Of a stretch of DNA of 64,000 bases, positions 42,268-51,600 are shown piece after piece. Positions within the stretch are counted from its first letter, which is position 1, and every line of letters begins with the position of its first letter. The stretch lies in the NCBI RefSeq assembly GCF_008369935.1, contig NZ_VTUZ01000001.1:186001-250000 (forward strand), in the 5' to 3' direction. Below the pieces are notes generated by a model. That model searched no databases. It worked only from the letters and a program-made list of their open reading frames with translations, and had not been told where the DNA came from. The translations under genes and the position numbers were made by a program. Source of the stretch: Paraburkholderia panacisoli (GTDB taxonomy: Bacteria > Pseudomonadota > Gammaproteobacteria > Burkholderiales > Burkholderiaceae).

Positions 42268-42900
42268 ATGAGCAACACCGCAATTTCCGCACAGGGCTCG
42301 ACGCTACAGGTCGCGACCGGCAGCGGCTCGCCGATCACGATCACGGCCGCCGCCGATGGCAGTCCGACGATTCTGACTGCCGCCGCGCACGGGCTTGCGC
42401 TGGGCGACGTGGGTACGATTTCCGGTTCGACCGCGCCGGCTGGCCTGAACGGTACTTTCCCGGTCATCGCGAAAACGGTCAACACGTTCGCGATTCCGCT
42501 GGACACGACGGGTGGCGCCGCGATGGCCGGTTCCCCGATCTTCACGCCCGCGCAATGGACCGGCATCAAGAACCTGAAGACCTTCAAGGGCATGGATGGC
42601 AAGGTGGCGAAGCTCGACGCGACCAACCTGTCCAGCACCGCGAAGGAATACATCTCGGGCCTGCTCGATCCCGGCCAGTTCAGCTTTGACGTGGACCTCG
42701 ACGCGAACGATGCCGGTCAGACCGCGTTGCGCAATTTCCTCGCCACGGCGGCCGTCGTCTCGTTCAAGCTGACGCTACCCAATGCGCACACGGCGACTTT
42801 CCTGGCATTCGTTGAAACCTTCCCCTGGGACGGTGGCGTCGACAAGATCGTGACCGCGAGTGTGAACCTGATTATCAGCGGCCCGGTGACCTACGCATAA
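42268..42900 (+). CDS. Major tail tube protein
   Basis: 210 residues with an AAGGAG site. The C-terminal part (IKNLKTFKGMDGKVAKLDATNLSSTAKEYISGLLDPGQFSFDVDLDANDAGQ, ATFLAFVETFPWDGGVDKIVTASVNLIISGPV) is the classic lambda V/gpV-like tube fold. The first 90 residues contain an extra small beta module (AHGLALGDVGTISGSTAPAGLNGTFPVIAKTVNTFAIPL). Position before the chaperones and tape measure confirms the role. Confidence 0.9.
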   Translation: MSNTAISAQGSTLQVATGSGSPITITAAADGSPTILTAAAHGLALGDVGTISGSTAPAGLNGTFPVIAKTVNTFAIPLDTTGGAAMAGSPIFTPAQWTGIKNLKTFKGMDGKVAKLDATNLSSTAKEYISGLLDPGQFSFDVDLDANDAGQTALRNFLATAAVVSFKLTLPNAHTATFLAFVETFPWDGGVDKIVTASVNLIISGPVTYA

Positions 42901-42908
42901 GGTGCGCA

Positions 42909-43331
42909 ATGGCAAAAATCCTCAGCAAGACTGACATTCTCGGCCTGTCCGATCTGGCGACCGAAACCGTCGATGTTCCCGAATGGGGCGGCGCGGTGAT
43001 TATCCGCACCATGACCGGCACCGAGCGCGACGCGTACGAGGCGAGCCTCATGCAGCGTGACGCGTCGGGCAACTACCGGGTCGATACCGTCAACATGCGC
43101 GCGAAACTGGTCGCGCACACGGCGGTCGATGAAGCGGGCGCGCTGCTGTTCGATCCGGCCACCGAGCTTGCGGCGCTCGCCGGAAAGAATGCGGCGGCCA
43201 TCGAGCGGCTATTCGTGGTCGCGCAACGCCTGAACGGCCTCGCAGGCAACAGCGTGGTGGATGCGGAAAAAAACTCCGTGAGCGGCCTGCCCGGCGATTC
43301 TGCTTCCGGCTCGCCGCAACCCTCGGCATGA
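42909..43331 (+). CDS. Tail assembly chaperone, zero-frame product (lambda G-like)
   Basis: 140 residues (ILGLSDLATETVDVPEWGGAVIIRTMTGTERDAYEASLM and on; TAVDEAGALLFDPATELAALAGKNAAAIERLF). This is the domain shared by tail chaperones that hold the tape measure during tube assembly. An A AAA AAC slippery heptamer lies at 43268-43274, 19 codons before the stop; the zero-frame end (VSGLPGDSASGSPQPSA) is low-complexity, as in lambda G. Confidence 0.9.
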   Translation: MAKILSKTDILGLSDLATETVDVPEWGGAVIIRTMTGTERDAYEASLMQRDASGNYRVDTVNMRAKLVAHTAVDEAGALLFDPATELAALAGKNAAAIERLFVVAQRLNGLAGNSVVDAEKNSVSGLPGDSASGSPQPSA

Positions 43332-43612
43332 CTGTGCGGCAACTGCTGGCCAATCTCGATAGCGCGGAGCTTACCGAATGGCTTGCCTACGACCGTATCG
43401 ACCCCTTCGGCCAGTCGCGCGCCGACCTGCGTGCTGGCATCGTCGCGGCCACCGTCGCGAACTACGGCAATCGCGAACTCCGGGAACGGGCCAAACCCAG
43501 CAATTTCATGGCGTTCATTGAACGCGAACCGGAGCGCCCGATCCTGCTTCCCGACAGCGAGGCGCAATCGGCCCTGATCCTCTCGGCCGTGTTCAACCGC
43601 AAGGCAGCGTGA
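42909..43612 (+). CDS. Tail assembly chaperone, -1 frameshift fusion (lambda GT-like)
   Basis: Slipping back one base at A AAA AAC (after Asn122) moves the ribosome into the frame of the next gene; this frame is open from 43274 through the ATG at 43328 to the stop at 43612. The fusion would be 234 residues: 122 from the first frame, 18 junction residues (LRERPARRFCFRLAATLG) and the 94-residue downstream domain. In lambda-like phages a small share of ribosomes makes such a fusion and it is required for tail assembly. The site matches that rule exactly but the event is inferred. Confidence 0.8.
43268..43274 (+). promoter_or_regulatory. Programmed -1 ribosomal frameshift site
   Basis: A AAA AAC in phase with the zero frame (Lys-Asn codons AAA AAC), the most efficient -1 slippery heptamer in bacteria. 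It is followed by GC-rich sequence that could form a stimulatory structure (43276-43320); I did not fold it. Confidence 0.8.
43328..43612 (+). CDS. Tail assembly chaperone, second domain (DUF4035-like, T part)
   Basis: 94 residues (VRQLLANLDSAELTEWLAYDRIDPFGQSRADLRAGIVAATVANY), the domain that follows the slippery site in G/GT systems. An ATG at 43328 overlaps the stop of the first gene, so it might also be made alone by coupled initiation, though expression as the fusion is more likely. Confidence 0.8.
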   Translation: MTVRQLLANLDSAELTEWLAYDRIDPFGQSRADLRAGIVAATVANYGNRELRERAKPSNFMAFIEREPERPILLPDSEAQSALILSAVFNRKAA

Positions 43613-43615
43613 GCT

Positions 43616-46360
43616 ATGGCACTTGGCACACTCGGCATTGAGCTATACGCGAGTTCTTCGCGCCTCGAAGGCGACATGGGGCGCGCCGCGCAGATTGTGG
43701 AGTCGCGCGCGCGCGCGATGGATGCGGCCGCCGCGAAGGCCGCGCGCAGCATCGAGAGCGTGGGCACCGCGGCCGCCTCGATTGGGCGCGTCGGCGGCAT
43801 CCGCGAAGCCGCGAATGACATGCAAGGCCTGGAGCATGCGACCGTCGGCGCGCGGCGTGAAATGCTCGTGATCGCGCACGAACTTTTCACCGGCAACTTC
43901 AAGAAGGCCGCTGGCAGTGTGATGGTGCTCGGCGAGCGCATGGACTGGATGCACGCGATCATGTCGCGCACGGGCGCCATGATCGGTCTGACTGCCGGTG
44001 CGGTGCTGCTCTTTGCGACGGCGTGCATCAAGGGCGCAGAGGAATCGGCGAAGTTCGCCACCGCGATACAGCTGACCGGCAACTATGCGGGCCTCACCGA
44101 AGGCCAGTTCAACGACATGGCGAAGTCGGTCGCGGCCAGCGCGAACGTGACCATCGGCGAGGCGCGCGAACTCACCCAGGCGTTCGTCAGTACCGGTCGC
44201 TTCTCTGGTGTCGCACTCGAATCGGTCAGCATCGCGGCGGCCACGCTCGCGTCGATGACCGGGCAGAAGACCGAGGAAATCATCAAGGACTTCACGAAGA
44301 TGACCGACGGCGTGCTCAAGTGGGCGCTGGAGGCGAACAAACAGTATCACTTTGTCGACGTGGCCCTGTACGAACATGTGAAGGCGCTCGAGGAACAGGG
44401 CAGGAAGGAAGAAGCCGAAGCGCTCGTGCTGGATGCGCTTAACAAACACCTTGGCGTCACGACGCAGAACCTCGGATGGCTGGAAAAGGCGTGGGACGGT
44501 GTGAAAGGCGCCGCGTCCGGCGCATGGGACGCGATGAAGGGCATTGGTCGCGACACAACGATCGATGACCGCATCAAGCAGATCAAGGACCAGCTTGAAG
44601 CGATCCCGAAAACCGGCATCATGGGCGGCGTGCGTCAACCCGGCGTCGATCCGCGCGCGGCACTCGAAGGGGCACTGCGCTCGGCGGTCAAGGAAAAGAT
44701 GCGCCAGGATGATAACGCACTGCTGGAACAGCAGAAGTCCGCAGGCCGGGACCGGGACGTCGCGAACCGGGAGTTCTACGACAAGCTGATCAAGGACACG
44801 CGCACGCGCGAGCAGGAACGCGCGGATGCGATTCAGGATATCAACCGGCGCGCGGACCAGAGCCAGTGGTCGCCCGAAATGCGCGCGAAGGCGATTGCCG
44901 CGGCTGAAGAAAAATACAAGGACAAGAAAACGGGCGGCGGCACCGCGCACGCCGACCTGAGCGCCGCACTGCAACCCTTGCAGGCGCAGATGACGGAAGA
45001 AAACAAGTTGCTCACGCAACGTGAGCAGGCGTTGCAGCGGTATTACAAGGACGACCAGATCTCGATCCAGGGGTATTACACGACGCAGGAAACGATCATC
45101 GGCGCGCACATGAAGCGCGTGAGCGACCTGTACGATCAGGAAATCGCGATCCAGCGTCGCTATGCGGTCAATGCGAAGGACGCGGGCGCGCGCACCGAGG
45201 CACTGACCAAGGCAAGCGAACTGGCGGCGAAAAAGGAAGAGGGGCTGTCGGCGGATCGCGAAAAGCTCGCCGTGAACACCGAGGCGATGAGACGCGACAC
45301 GCAGGGATATACGGACGAGGTTGAAAAGCTCACGGCCGCCCTGAACAAACTGCAAGGCCAGCCGGGTGTATCGGCGGGCGCGGAGTGGGACCGCACGCAC
45401 AAGAAACTCGTCGATCAGGCAAAGGCCGCAGGTGATGTGGGCACGCAGGGCACGCTCGCGCAGGACCGCGAAGCCTTCATTGCGCAGCAGACCATGAATG
45501 ACCTGAAGGTGCGCGCTCAACAGATCGAGGAAAACCTCGCGATCACGGAAAAGACGATCAGCCTGCAAACGCAGACCGGCCAGGAAACCGAACTGCAAGG
45601 CATGACTGACATTGGCACGGCCCGTCAGAAAACGATTGACCAATTGAATGTCATCAACGCGCAGATGCAGCAGATCGCCGCGAATAGCGGTCTGCCCGCG
45701 TTGATTACCGAAGCGGACCAGTTCAAGTTGAAAGTTGACGAACTGGCGGCATCGAGCAACGTGCTCGGCAAGACGTTCAACGATATTTTCCAGAACAGCT
45801 TCGCGAAGTTTATCGACAACGCGATCACTGGCACCAAGTCGTTCAAACAGAATTTCCTCGACATGGCGAATTCCATCGAACAGGCGATTGCGCGCATCGT
45901 CGCGCAAGACCTTGCCGCCAAACTGTTCGGCGTCGGCAACAGTGCTGGCGGCAGTGGCGGCGGCGGTCTGATCGGCCAGTTGTTGGGCCTGTTCGGCAGT
46001 TCAGGCGCGGCCGGCGCAAATGCGGCAGCGGGCGCGGGCGTTGAGGTCGGCGGCGCAATCGACACGGCAATGCCGATGGTAGTCGCCGCGCTCGCGTCAG
46101 GCGGTCCCGCTTACGGCGGCGGCATGTATCAGGTCAACGAGAATGGTCCCGAACTGCTGACCGTGGCGAACAAGACCTATCTGATGATGGGCGATCAAGG
46201 CGGCAAGGTCACGCCGATGGGCGATAGTGCGGCTGGGGGTCCGCGCAACACGTTCAATATGAACATCGCGGTTCCGCCTGGCACGACGCGCGCCACGGCG
46301 CAGCAACAGGCGAGCGAGATCATGCGGCACGCGCAGATCTCGATGGCGAGGAATGGCTGA
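43616..46360 (+). CDS. Tail length tape measure protein
   Basis: 914 residues. Largely helical: lambda gpH-like start (GTLGIELYASSSRLEGDMGRAAQIVESRARAMDAAAAKAARS), a hydrophobic segment (TGAMIGLTAGAVLLFATACI, about 121-140), FDVALYEHV-type tape-measure region (YHFVDVALYEHVKALEEQGRKEEAEALVLDALNKHLG), long coiled coils with many Lys/Glu/Gln, then a Gly-rich C-terminus (GGSGGGGLIGQLLGLFGSSGAAGANAAAG, GGPAYGGGMYQVNENGPELLT). By the usual ratio of about 0.15 nm per residue the tail would be roughly 135 nm, an estimate only. Confidence 0.93.
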   Translation: MALGTLGIELYASSSRLEGDMGRAAQIVESRARAMDAAAAKAARSIESVGTAAASIGRVGGIREAANDMQGLEHATVGARREMLVIAHELFTGNFKKAAGSVMVLGERMDWMHAIMSRTGAMIGLTAGAVLLFATACIKGAEESAKFATAIQLTGNYAGLTEGQFNDMAKSVAASANVTIGEARELTQAFVSTGRFSGVALESVSIAAATLASMTGQKTEEIIKDFTKMTDGVLKWALEANKQYHFVDVALYEHVKALEEQGRKEEAEALVLDALNKHLGVTTQNLGWLEKAWDGVKGAASGAWDAMKGIGRDTTIDDRIKQIKDQLEAIPKTGIMGGVRQPGVDPRAALEGALRSAVKEKMRQDDNALLEQQKSAGRDRDVANREFYDKLIKDTRTREQERADAIQDINRRADQSQWSPEMRAKAIAAAEEKYKDKKTGGGTAHADLSAALQPLQAQMTEENKLLTQREQALQRYYKDDQISIQGYYTTQETIIGAHMKRVSDLYDQEIAIQRRYAVNAKDAGARTEALTKASELAAKKEEGLSADREKLAVNTEAMRRDTQGYTDEVEKLTAALNKLQGQPGVSAGAEWDRTHKKLVDQAKAAGDVGTQGTLAQDREAFIAQQTMNDLKVRAQQIEENLAITEKTISLQTQTGQETELQGMTDIGTARQKTIDQLNVINAQMQQIAANSGLPALITEADQFKLKVDELAASSNVLGKTFNDIFQNSFAKFIDNAITGTKSFKQNFLDMANSIEQAIARIVAQDLAAKLFGVGNSAGGSGGGGLIGQLLGLFGSSGAAGANAAAGAGVEVGGAIDTAMPMVVAALASGGPAYGGGMYQVNENGPELLTVANKTYLMMGDQGGKVTPMGDSAAGGPRNTFNMNIAVPPGTTRATAQQQASEIMRHAQISMARNG

Positions 46361-46986
46361 TGGCGACCTTCCTCGAATCGCCGCGCTTCCCGGACAACAT
46401 CGCGTTTGGCGCAACGGTCGGCCCGACCTATCTGACGGTTGTCACGCCCGTCTATTCGGGCCGCGACGGGCGCATACCAGCGTGGAGCCAGTCACGCATC
46501 CGCTTCGAAGTCGGACGGCGCGCGATGACCGCAGCGGCGACCGCGGCGCTCGATGCATTCTTTCGCGCCGTCAAGGGCCGCGCATTCGGGTTCCGCGTGA
46601 AGGACTGGACTGACTACTCGGCGGACGTCACAACCGGCGTGCTGGTCCCGCAGGTCACGTCCGGCATCTATCAACTCGCGAAGCGCTATGTGACCGGCTC
46701 CCTGTCGGAGACGCGGCTGATCCAGAAGCCGGTTGCGGGCACCGTGCAGGTATTCAAGAACGGCGTGCTCATTACGTCGGGCCTGTCGCTCGACACGACA
46801 ACGGGCCTTGTCACGATATCGCCTGTGCCGGGTGGCAGCGATGTTCTCTCATGGCTCGGTCAGTTCGATGTGCCGGTGCGCTTCGACGTGGACGAGATGA
46901 AGAAACAGATCATGGATCGCAACGGCGGGGCTGGCGATCTGCTCGTGGATTGGGGCTCAATTCCGCTCGTGGAAATTCGCATCTAA
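46360..46986 (+). CDS. Distal tail protein, DUF2460 family
   Basis: 208 residues. FLESPRFPDNIAFGATVGPTYLTVVTPVYSGRDGRIPAWSQSRIRFEVGRRAM and FFRAVKGRAFGFRVKDWTDYSA, with VRFDVDEMKKQI at the end, define DUF2460, a GTA-like tail tip protein found before DUF2163 and NlpC/P60 genes. Overlaps the tape measure stop by one base. Confidence 0.92.
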   Translation: MATFLESPRFPDNIAFGATVGPTYLTVVTPVYSGRDGRIPAWSQSRIRFEVGRRAMTAAATAALDAFFRAVKGRAFGFRVKDWTDYSADVTTGVLVPQVTSGIYQLAKRYVTGSLSETRLIQKPVAGTVQVFKNGVLITSGLSLDTTTGLVTISPVPGGSDVLSWLGQFDVPVRFDVDEMKKQIMDRNGGAGDLLVDWGSIPLVEIRI

Positions 46987-46997
46987 GGGAGAACGCC

Positions 46998-47183
46998 GTG
47001 ATTGCACTGCTGGTATCGATACTCGTCGCTCTGCTTATTCTCGGGCTCATCTTTTATCTGATTTCGTTGATTCCGCTGCCGCCGCCATTCGCGCTCGCGG
47101 CGCGCGTCGTGTTCATCGTTATCTGCATTCTCGTCGTGCTCTATATCGCGTCGCCGTGGTTCGGTAATGCCGCACTGAGGTAA
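46998..47183 (+). CDS. Small membrane protein inside the tail operon
   Basis: 61 residues from a GTG with AAGGGAGA upstream. Two hydrophobic helices (IALLVSILVALLILGLIFYLIS and ALAARVVFIVICILVVLYIAS) flank a Pro-rich turn IPLPPPF; the pattern resembles the Thivi_2564 group of small membrane proteins. Lies between DUF2460 and DUF2163 genes. Its role in a tail operon is not known. Confidence 0.7.
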   Translation: MIALLVSILVALLILGLIFYLISLIPLPPPFALAARVVFIVICILVVLYIASPWFGNAALR

Positions 47184-47186
47184 TGC

Positions 47187-48269
47187 ATGCGCACGATTCC
47201 GGCAGCGCTCGCCGCGCATCTGGCGGGCGACGTTCGCACTGTCTGCACGCTCTGGCTCGTCACGCGCACCGATGGCGCGCTAATCGGCTTTACCGACTTC
47301 GATCAGGACATTACTTACGGCGGGCAGCTATTTCGCTCGGCGGGCGGCTACACGCACTCGCAGATCCAGAGCGGCTCCGATCTGAGCACGTCCAATCTCG
47401 AAGTCGACGCGATTTTCGACAGCGATCTGATTACGCCGCAAAGTCTCGAATCAGGCTTGTGGGACTTCGCAAGCGTCGTGATTTCGCTCGTCAATTACAA
47501 CGATCTGACGATGGGCGCAGCCGTGCTCGCGAGTGGCGTGCTCGGCCAGGTGACGATCCGCAACGGGGTCTACAAAACCGAACTGCGCGGGCTCGCGCAA
47601 TTGATGCAGGAAGATTTCGGCGACGTGTACAGCCCGACGTGCCGCGCGATGTTCGGCGATGCGCAATGCACGACGGACCTGACTCCGCTCACGTTCAGCG
47701 GGAGCATCCAGAGCGTGACAGGCGCGACGCAATGGGCCGATGCGACGCTGACGCAGACGGGGCCGAATGCTTCGTTTGCCGATACGGTCGGGCACAGGAT
47801 ACCGACCATGTTTCCCTATACGGTTCAGATTGTGCCGCCGACTGGCGGCGCATTCGTCGCGACCGGCACCGTTAAGGATTCCTCGGGCGCTGTGTATTCG
47901 CAGGGCACTCCTGGACCGGGCGTTTTCTCCGTGTCGCCTACGGGCCTTTACACGTTCGATATCACGGCGGCGGGCGGCGAGATATTCATCGACTTCAGCT
48001 ATCAGATCGGCTACTTCGCTTACGGCAAAGTAGTATTCACGAGCGGCCAGAACGCCGGTTTTGAAATGGACGTTAAAGCGTTCGCGCCCGGTCACGTCAC
48101 GCTCGCGATGGCGATGCCTTATCCGCTCGCTGTCGGCGATACCTACACGATTGTGGCCGGGTGCGACAAGCTCTTTGGCACCTGTCGCGACCGCTGGAAT
48201 AACGTGATTCACTTTCGCGGCGAGCCCTACATACCGGGTCAGGACGTGATACTTCGTCCGCAAGGCTGA
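47187..48269 (+). CDS. Tail protein, DUF2163/BR0599 family (baseplate hub component)
   Basis: 360 residues. MRTIPAALAAHLAGDVRTVCTLWLVTRTDGALIGFTDFDQDITYGG and the C-terminal CDKLFGTCRDRWNNVIHFRGEPYIPG are the family landmarks, with cysteines (YSPTCRAMFGDAQC, AGCDKLFGTC) that may form disulphides or bind metal. The middle (about 200-270) holds an extra beta-rich insert (VPPTGGAFVATGTVKDSSGAVYSQGTPGPGVFSV). Acts with DUF2460, NlpC/P60 and the J-like protein at the tail tip. Confidence 0.9.
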   Translation: MRTIPAALAAHLAGDVRTVCTLWLVTRTDGALIGFTDFDQDITYGGQLFRSAGGYTHSQIQSGSDLSTSNLEVDAIFDSDLITPQSLESGLWDFASVVISLVNYNDLTMGAAVLASGVLGQVTIRNGVYKTELRGLAQLMQEDFGDVYSPTCRAMFGDAQCTTDLTPLTFSGSIQSVTGATQWADATLTQTGPNASFADTVGHRIPTMFPYTVQIVPPTGGAFVATGTVKDSSGAVYSQGTPGPGVFSVSPTGLYTFDITAAGGEIFIDFSYQIGYFAYGKVVFTSGQNAGFEMDVKAFAPGHVTLAMAMPYPLAVGDTYTIVAGCDKLFGTCRDRWNNVIHFRGEPYIPGQDVILRPQG

Positions 48270-48275
48270 CCCACC

Positions 48276-48692
48276 ATGAGCACTGCATCGCGCGAAGAGT
48301 TCGTGAAGGAAGCGCGCTCCTGGATCGGCACGCCCTACCAGCATCAGGGGCGCATCAAGGGCGTGGCGTGCGACTGCATCGGCCTCGTGATCGGCACGGC
48401 GCGCGCGCTCGGCCTGACGGATTACGACATCGATGGCTACGGCAAACGCCCCGATGGCAATCTGCGCCCGGTCATGGAGTCGCAGCTTGAAAGCGTGCCG
48501 CTCGACGCCGCGCAGGCGGCCGACGTCGTGCTATTCGCGTGGGCGTCGCATCCGCTGCATGTCGGCATCCTGTCGGACCCGTCACACGTCATTCATGCGT
48601 ATCTGCCGAATCGGCGCGTCGTGGAAAACATCATCGATGAGCGCTGGCGCGCGCAGATCGTCGCGGCGTATCACATGCCGGGGGTTGTGTAA
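48276..48692 (+). CDS. NlpC/P60-family tail peptidase
   Basis: 138 residues. Catalytic Cys34 in CDCIGLVIGTARAL and His95 in HPLHVGILSD with a third polar residue near His107. This is the tail-tip peptidoglycan peptidase (lambda K-like N-terminal homolog, GTA type) which opens the cell wall during DNA entry. Its stop overlaps the next start. Confidence 0.92.
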   Translation: MSTASREEFVKEARSWIGTPYQHQGRIKGVACDCIGLVIGTARALGLTDYDIDGYGKRPDGNLRPVMESQLESVPLDAAQAADVVLFAWASHPLHVGILSDPSHVIHAYLPNRRVVENIIDERWRAQIVAAYHMPGVV

Positions 48693-51600
48693 TGGCACAG
48701 CTTGCAATCTCGGCAGTCGGCGCGGTCATCGGCGGCATTCTCGGCACGTTCGTTTTTCCCGGCGTCGGCACCGCGGCCGGCGCGGAAATCGGTTTCGCGA
48801 TTGGCGGCATCATCGGCTCGCTCGTCATCCACCAGAAGGGACCGCAGCCGGGCGATCTGCGCGTGCAGGATAGCGCCTACGGCAAGCCGATACCCGTCAT
48901 TTACGGGATGTACCGCGCAGCGGGCAACGTCATCTGGGCCGGTCAGCCGCTCAACGAAAGCGACAGCGGCAAGGGCAGTCCGCCTAGCGGCGCGAAAGTC
49001 TCGATGAGTTTTGCGGTCGGCATCTGCAAGGGACCGATAACCGCCGTGCGTCGCATCTGGGCAAACGGCAAACTCATTTACGACATCAGCAACCCGAGCA
49101 ACTTCCAGGCGATCAGCGGCAGTGCGCAGATGACGACGAACTTCGTCGTGTACCTGGGCGATGAGAACCAGATGCCTGATCCGGTGATGGAGGCCGCGCT
49201 CGGCAGCGGCAACGTCCCGCCGTATCGCGGGCTCGCTTACGTCGTGTTCAATCTGCTCGATCTCTCGCCGTGGGGCAATTACATGCCGTCGCTGGCGTTC
49301 GAAGTCACGACGACGCAGCCGACGCAAAGCTATTGCCAGAATATGCAGGTATGGACGCAGAACGCGCCGAACATGATTGGCATGATGCCCAATCTGAAAG
49401 CGTCCGGCACCATTCTCACGTCCTACAACTTTTTCACTTTCTACAATGGCATTCATTCGGCCCAGTTGACGCCTTACGGTGCGTTTGTCTATGGTCCGGT
49501 CAACACGCCAGCCGACCGGCCTTCGGGCCTCGGTTCGCCAAATGGCACGTCCGACGTCGACGGCCTCCTGAGCGTTGATGCGAACAGCGTTATTGTCTGG
49601 TATGACGCCTTCACCGGCGTAATTGAATATACGGGCTATGGCGGCGGCGTCACGTCGTTCGTGCGCAATCTGCTCGATCTGTACGTGACGGACGGCAGCA
49701 CGATTACCTATTGTCTCGTTTCGCTCGACCCGCTTACGCGAATCAACGGCGTTTCACCCCTTACCGGCACGCAGCTTTACATCGTCGGCCTGAGCACGAA
49801 CTATCTGTACGTGATCGACAAGGCGACGCACGCGCTTTACCAGCTACACCGCAATACGATGGTTGTCGTCAATTCGTGGGTCAATGCGTTCTTTGACGTC
49901 AATATCACGGTCGGTTGTGTGCTGGATGATTCGCGCCTGTATTTCCTCAAAAGCGGTTCAACGAACTTCTATCAATACAGCACGGCGAATAATTCGACCT
50001 CGGTTATCGGGCAATGGACGGCGACCGTAGGCGTAAGCACGCAATCGCTCAAGGCGATCAACAGCCAGTTTTTTGTCATGGGCTCGGTTACGTATACGTT
50101 CGGCGCGTATCTTGGCTATCTATGGCTTGGCGCCAATCAGAACGACACGACTTTGTCAGCCATCGTTGCTGATATCTGCAATCGCTCGGGCCTGTCGCCG
50201 TCGCAATACGATGTGTCGCAGCTTACCGACCGCGTGCAGGGCTATGCGCTTACGAACCATTCGAACGCACGCTCGAGTCTCGCGCCGCTGATGGCGACGT
50301 ACTTTTTCGATGCGTGCGATTCGGACGGCATATTGCGCTTCGTGAAGCGCGGCGCGGCCCCGATTGTGACGATTGCGTACAGCGACCTTGGCGCGTCCAG
50401 TTCGCTCGGCGACGACGCGAACCAGAACCCGGTGACGGAAGTCGTGAGTGACGAAGTCAATCTGCCGCGCACGCTCGCATTCAGCTACACGGCATTGAAT
50501 AACGATTACCAGATCAACACGCAGCGCGCGTTTCGCGGCAGCACGAGGTCCGTCAAAGACCTGACGATGGCCGCACCGATTGTGCTCGCCGACGATCAGG
50601 CGCTGATGCGTGCTCAGGTGATGATGTGGGCCGCGTGGGTCGGGCGCAAAACATACACGTTCAGCACGCCGCTGAATTACCTGCAACTCGAACCCGGCGA
50701 TGTCGCCGTGCTGCCGGGCGACAAGGGGCAGGCATATACGGTGCGCATTGTGACGGGTCAATACGACGGGCAAGGCTCGCTCGTGTGGAGTGCGGCGCAG
50801 GAAGAACCGGACATATACCCCAGCCCGTCCTATAGCGTGCAGGGTGGCTCGCCGTCAGGCTTTACGACTCAGAATATCGACTACAGCGGGCCGAGCGTGC
50901 TCGTCGTCCTCGACGTGCCGCCGCTGCGCGACACCGACACGTCGCAAGGGCTTTATGTCGCGGCGTGCGGCTACGCGTCAAACTGGCCTGGCGTGATGGT
51001 GGACATATCGCGCGACGGCAGCATCTATGCCGAGCTCACGCGCATCGTCAACGCATCGGCGATGGGCACGGCATCGAACGCGTTGCCGAACTTCGCGGGC
51101 GGCAATCAGCCCGACGAACTCAGCACGGTTTCGGTTGTGCTGTACAGCGGCACGCTCGCCTCTGTGAGCTATAGCGATTTTCTGGCCGGACTGAACGCGG
51201 CCTATATGGGCGGCGAACTGTTCTATTTCAGAACCGCGACGCAGACCGGTGCGACCACTTACACGCTTTCAGGTCTGCTGCGCGGGCGTGCGGGCACTGA
51301 GTGGGCGATGGGCTCGCATGTGAGCGGCGAGCAGTTCGTGTTTCTCGATCCGGCGAAAGTCATCAACATGACGATCAACCTGACCGACATCGGCGCGACG
51401 CTCTTTTTTGAGTCGCATCTGATGAACCTGTTCGCGAGTCAGCCCGCCACGCCGCAAACGGAAGTGCCCGCCGTCGCGCGTGTCAAGCCGCTATCGCCCG
51501 CGCTGTTCGTCGCCGGGCAGGGTAGCGCGTCGAGTCTTTCGGATATTTCGCTGTCGTGGATTCGGCGCGCGCGCGTGCATGCCGCATGGAACAGTGGCGC

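Noticed and set aside
43643..45907. 754-codon leftward open frame across the tape measure gene
   Set aside because: Antisense shadow of a clear tape measure gene, with no recognisable domain.
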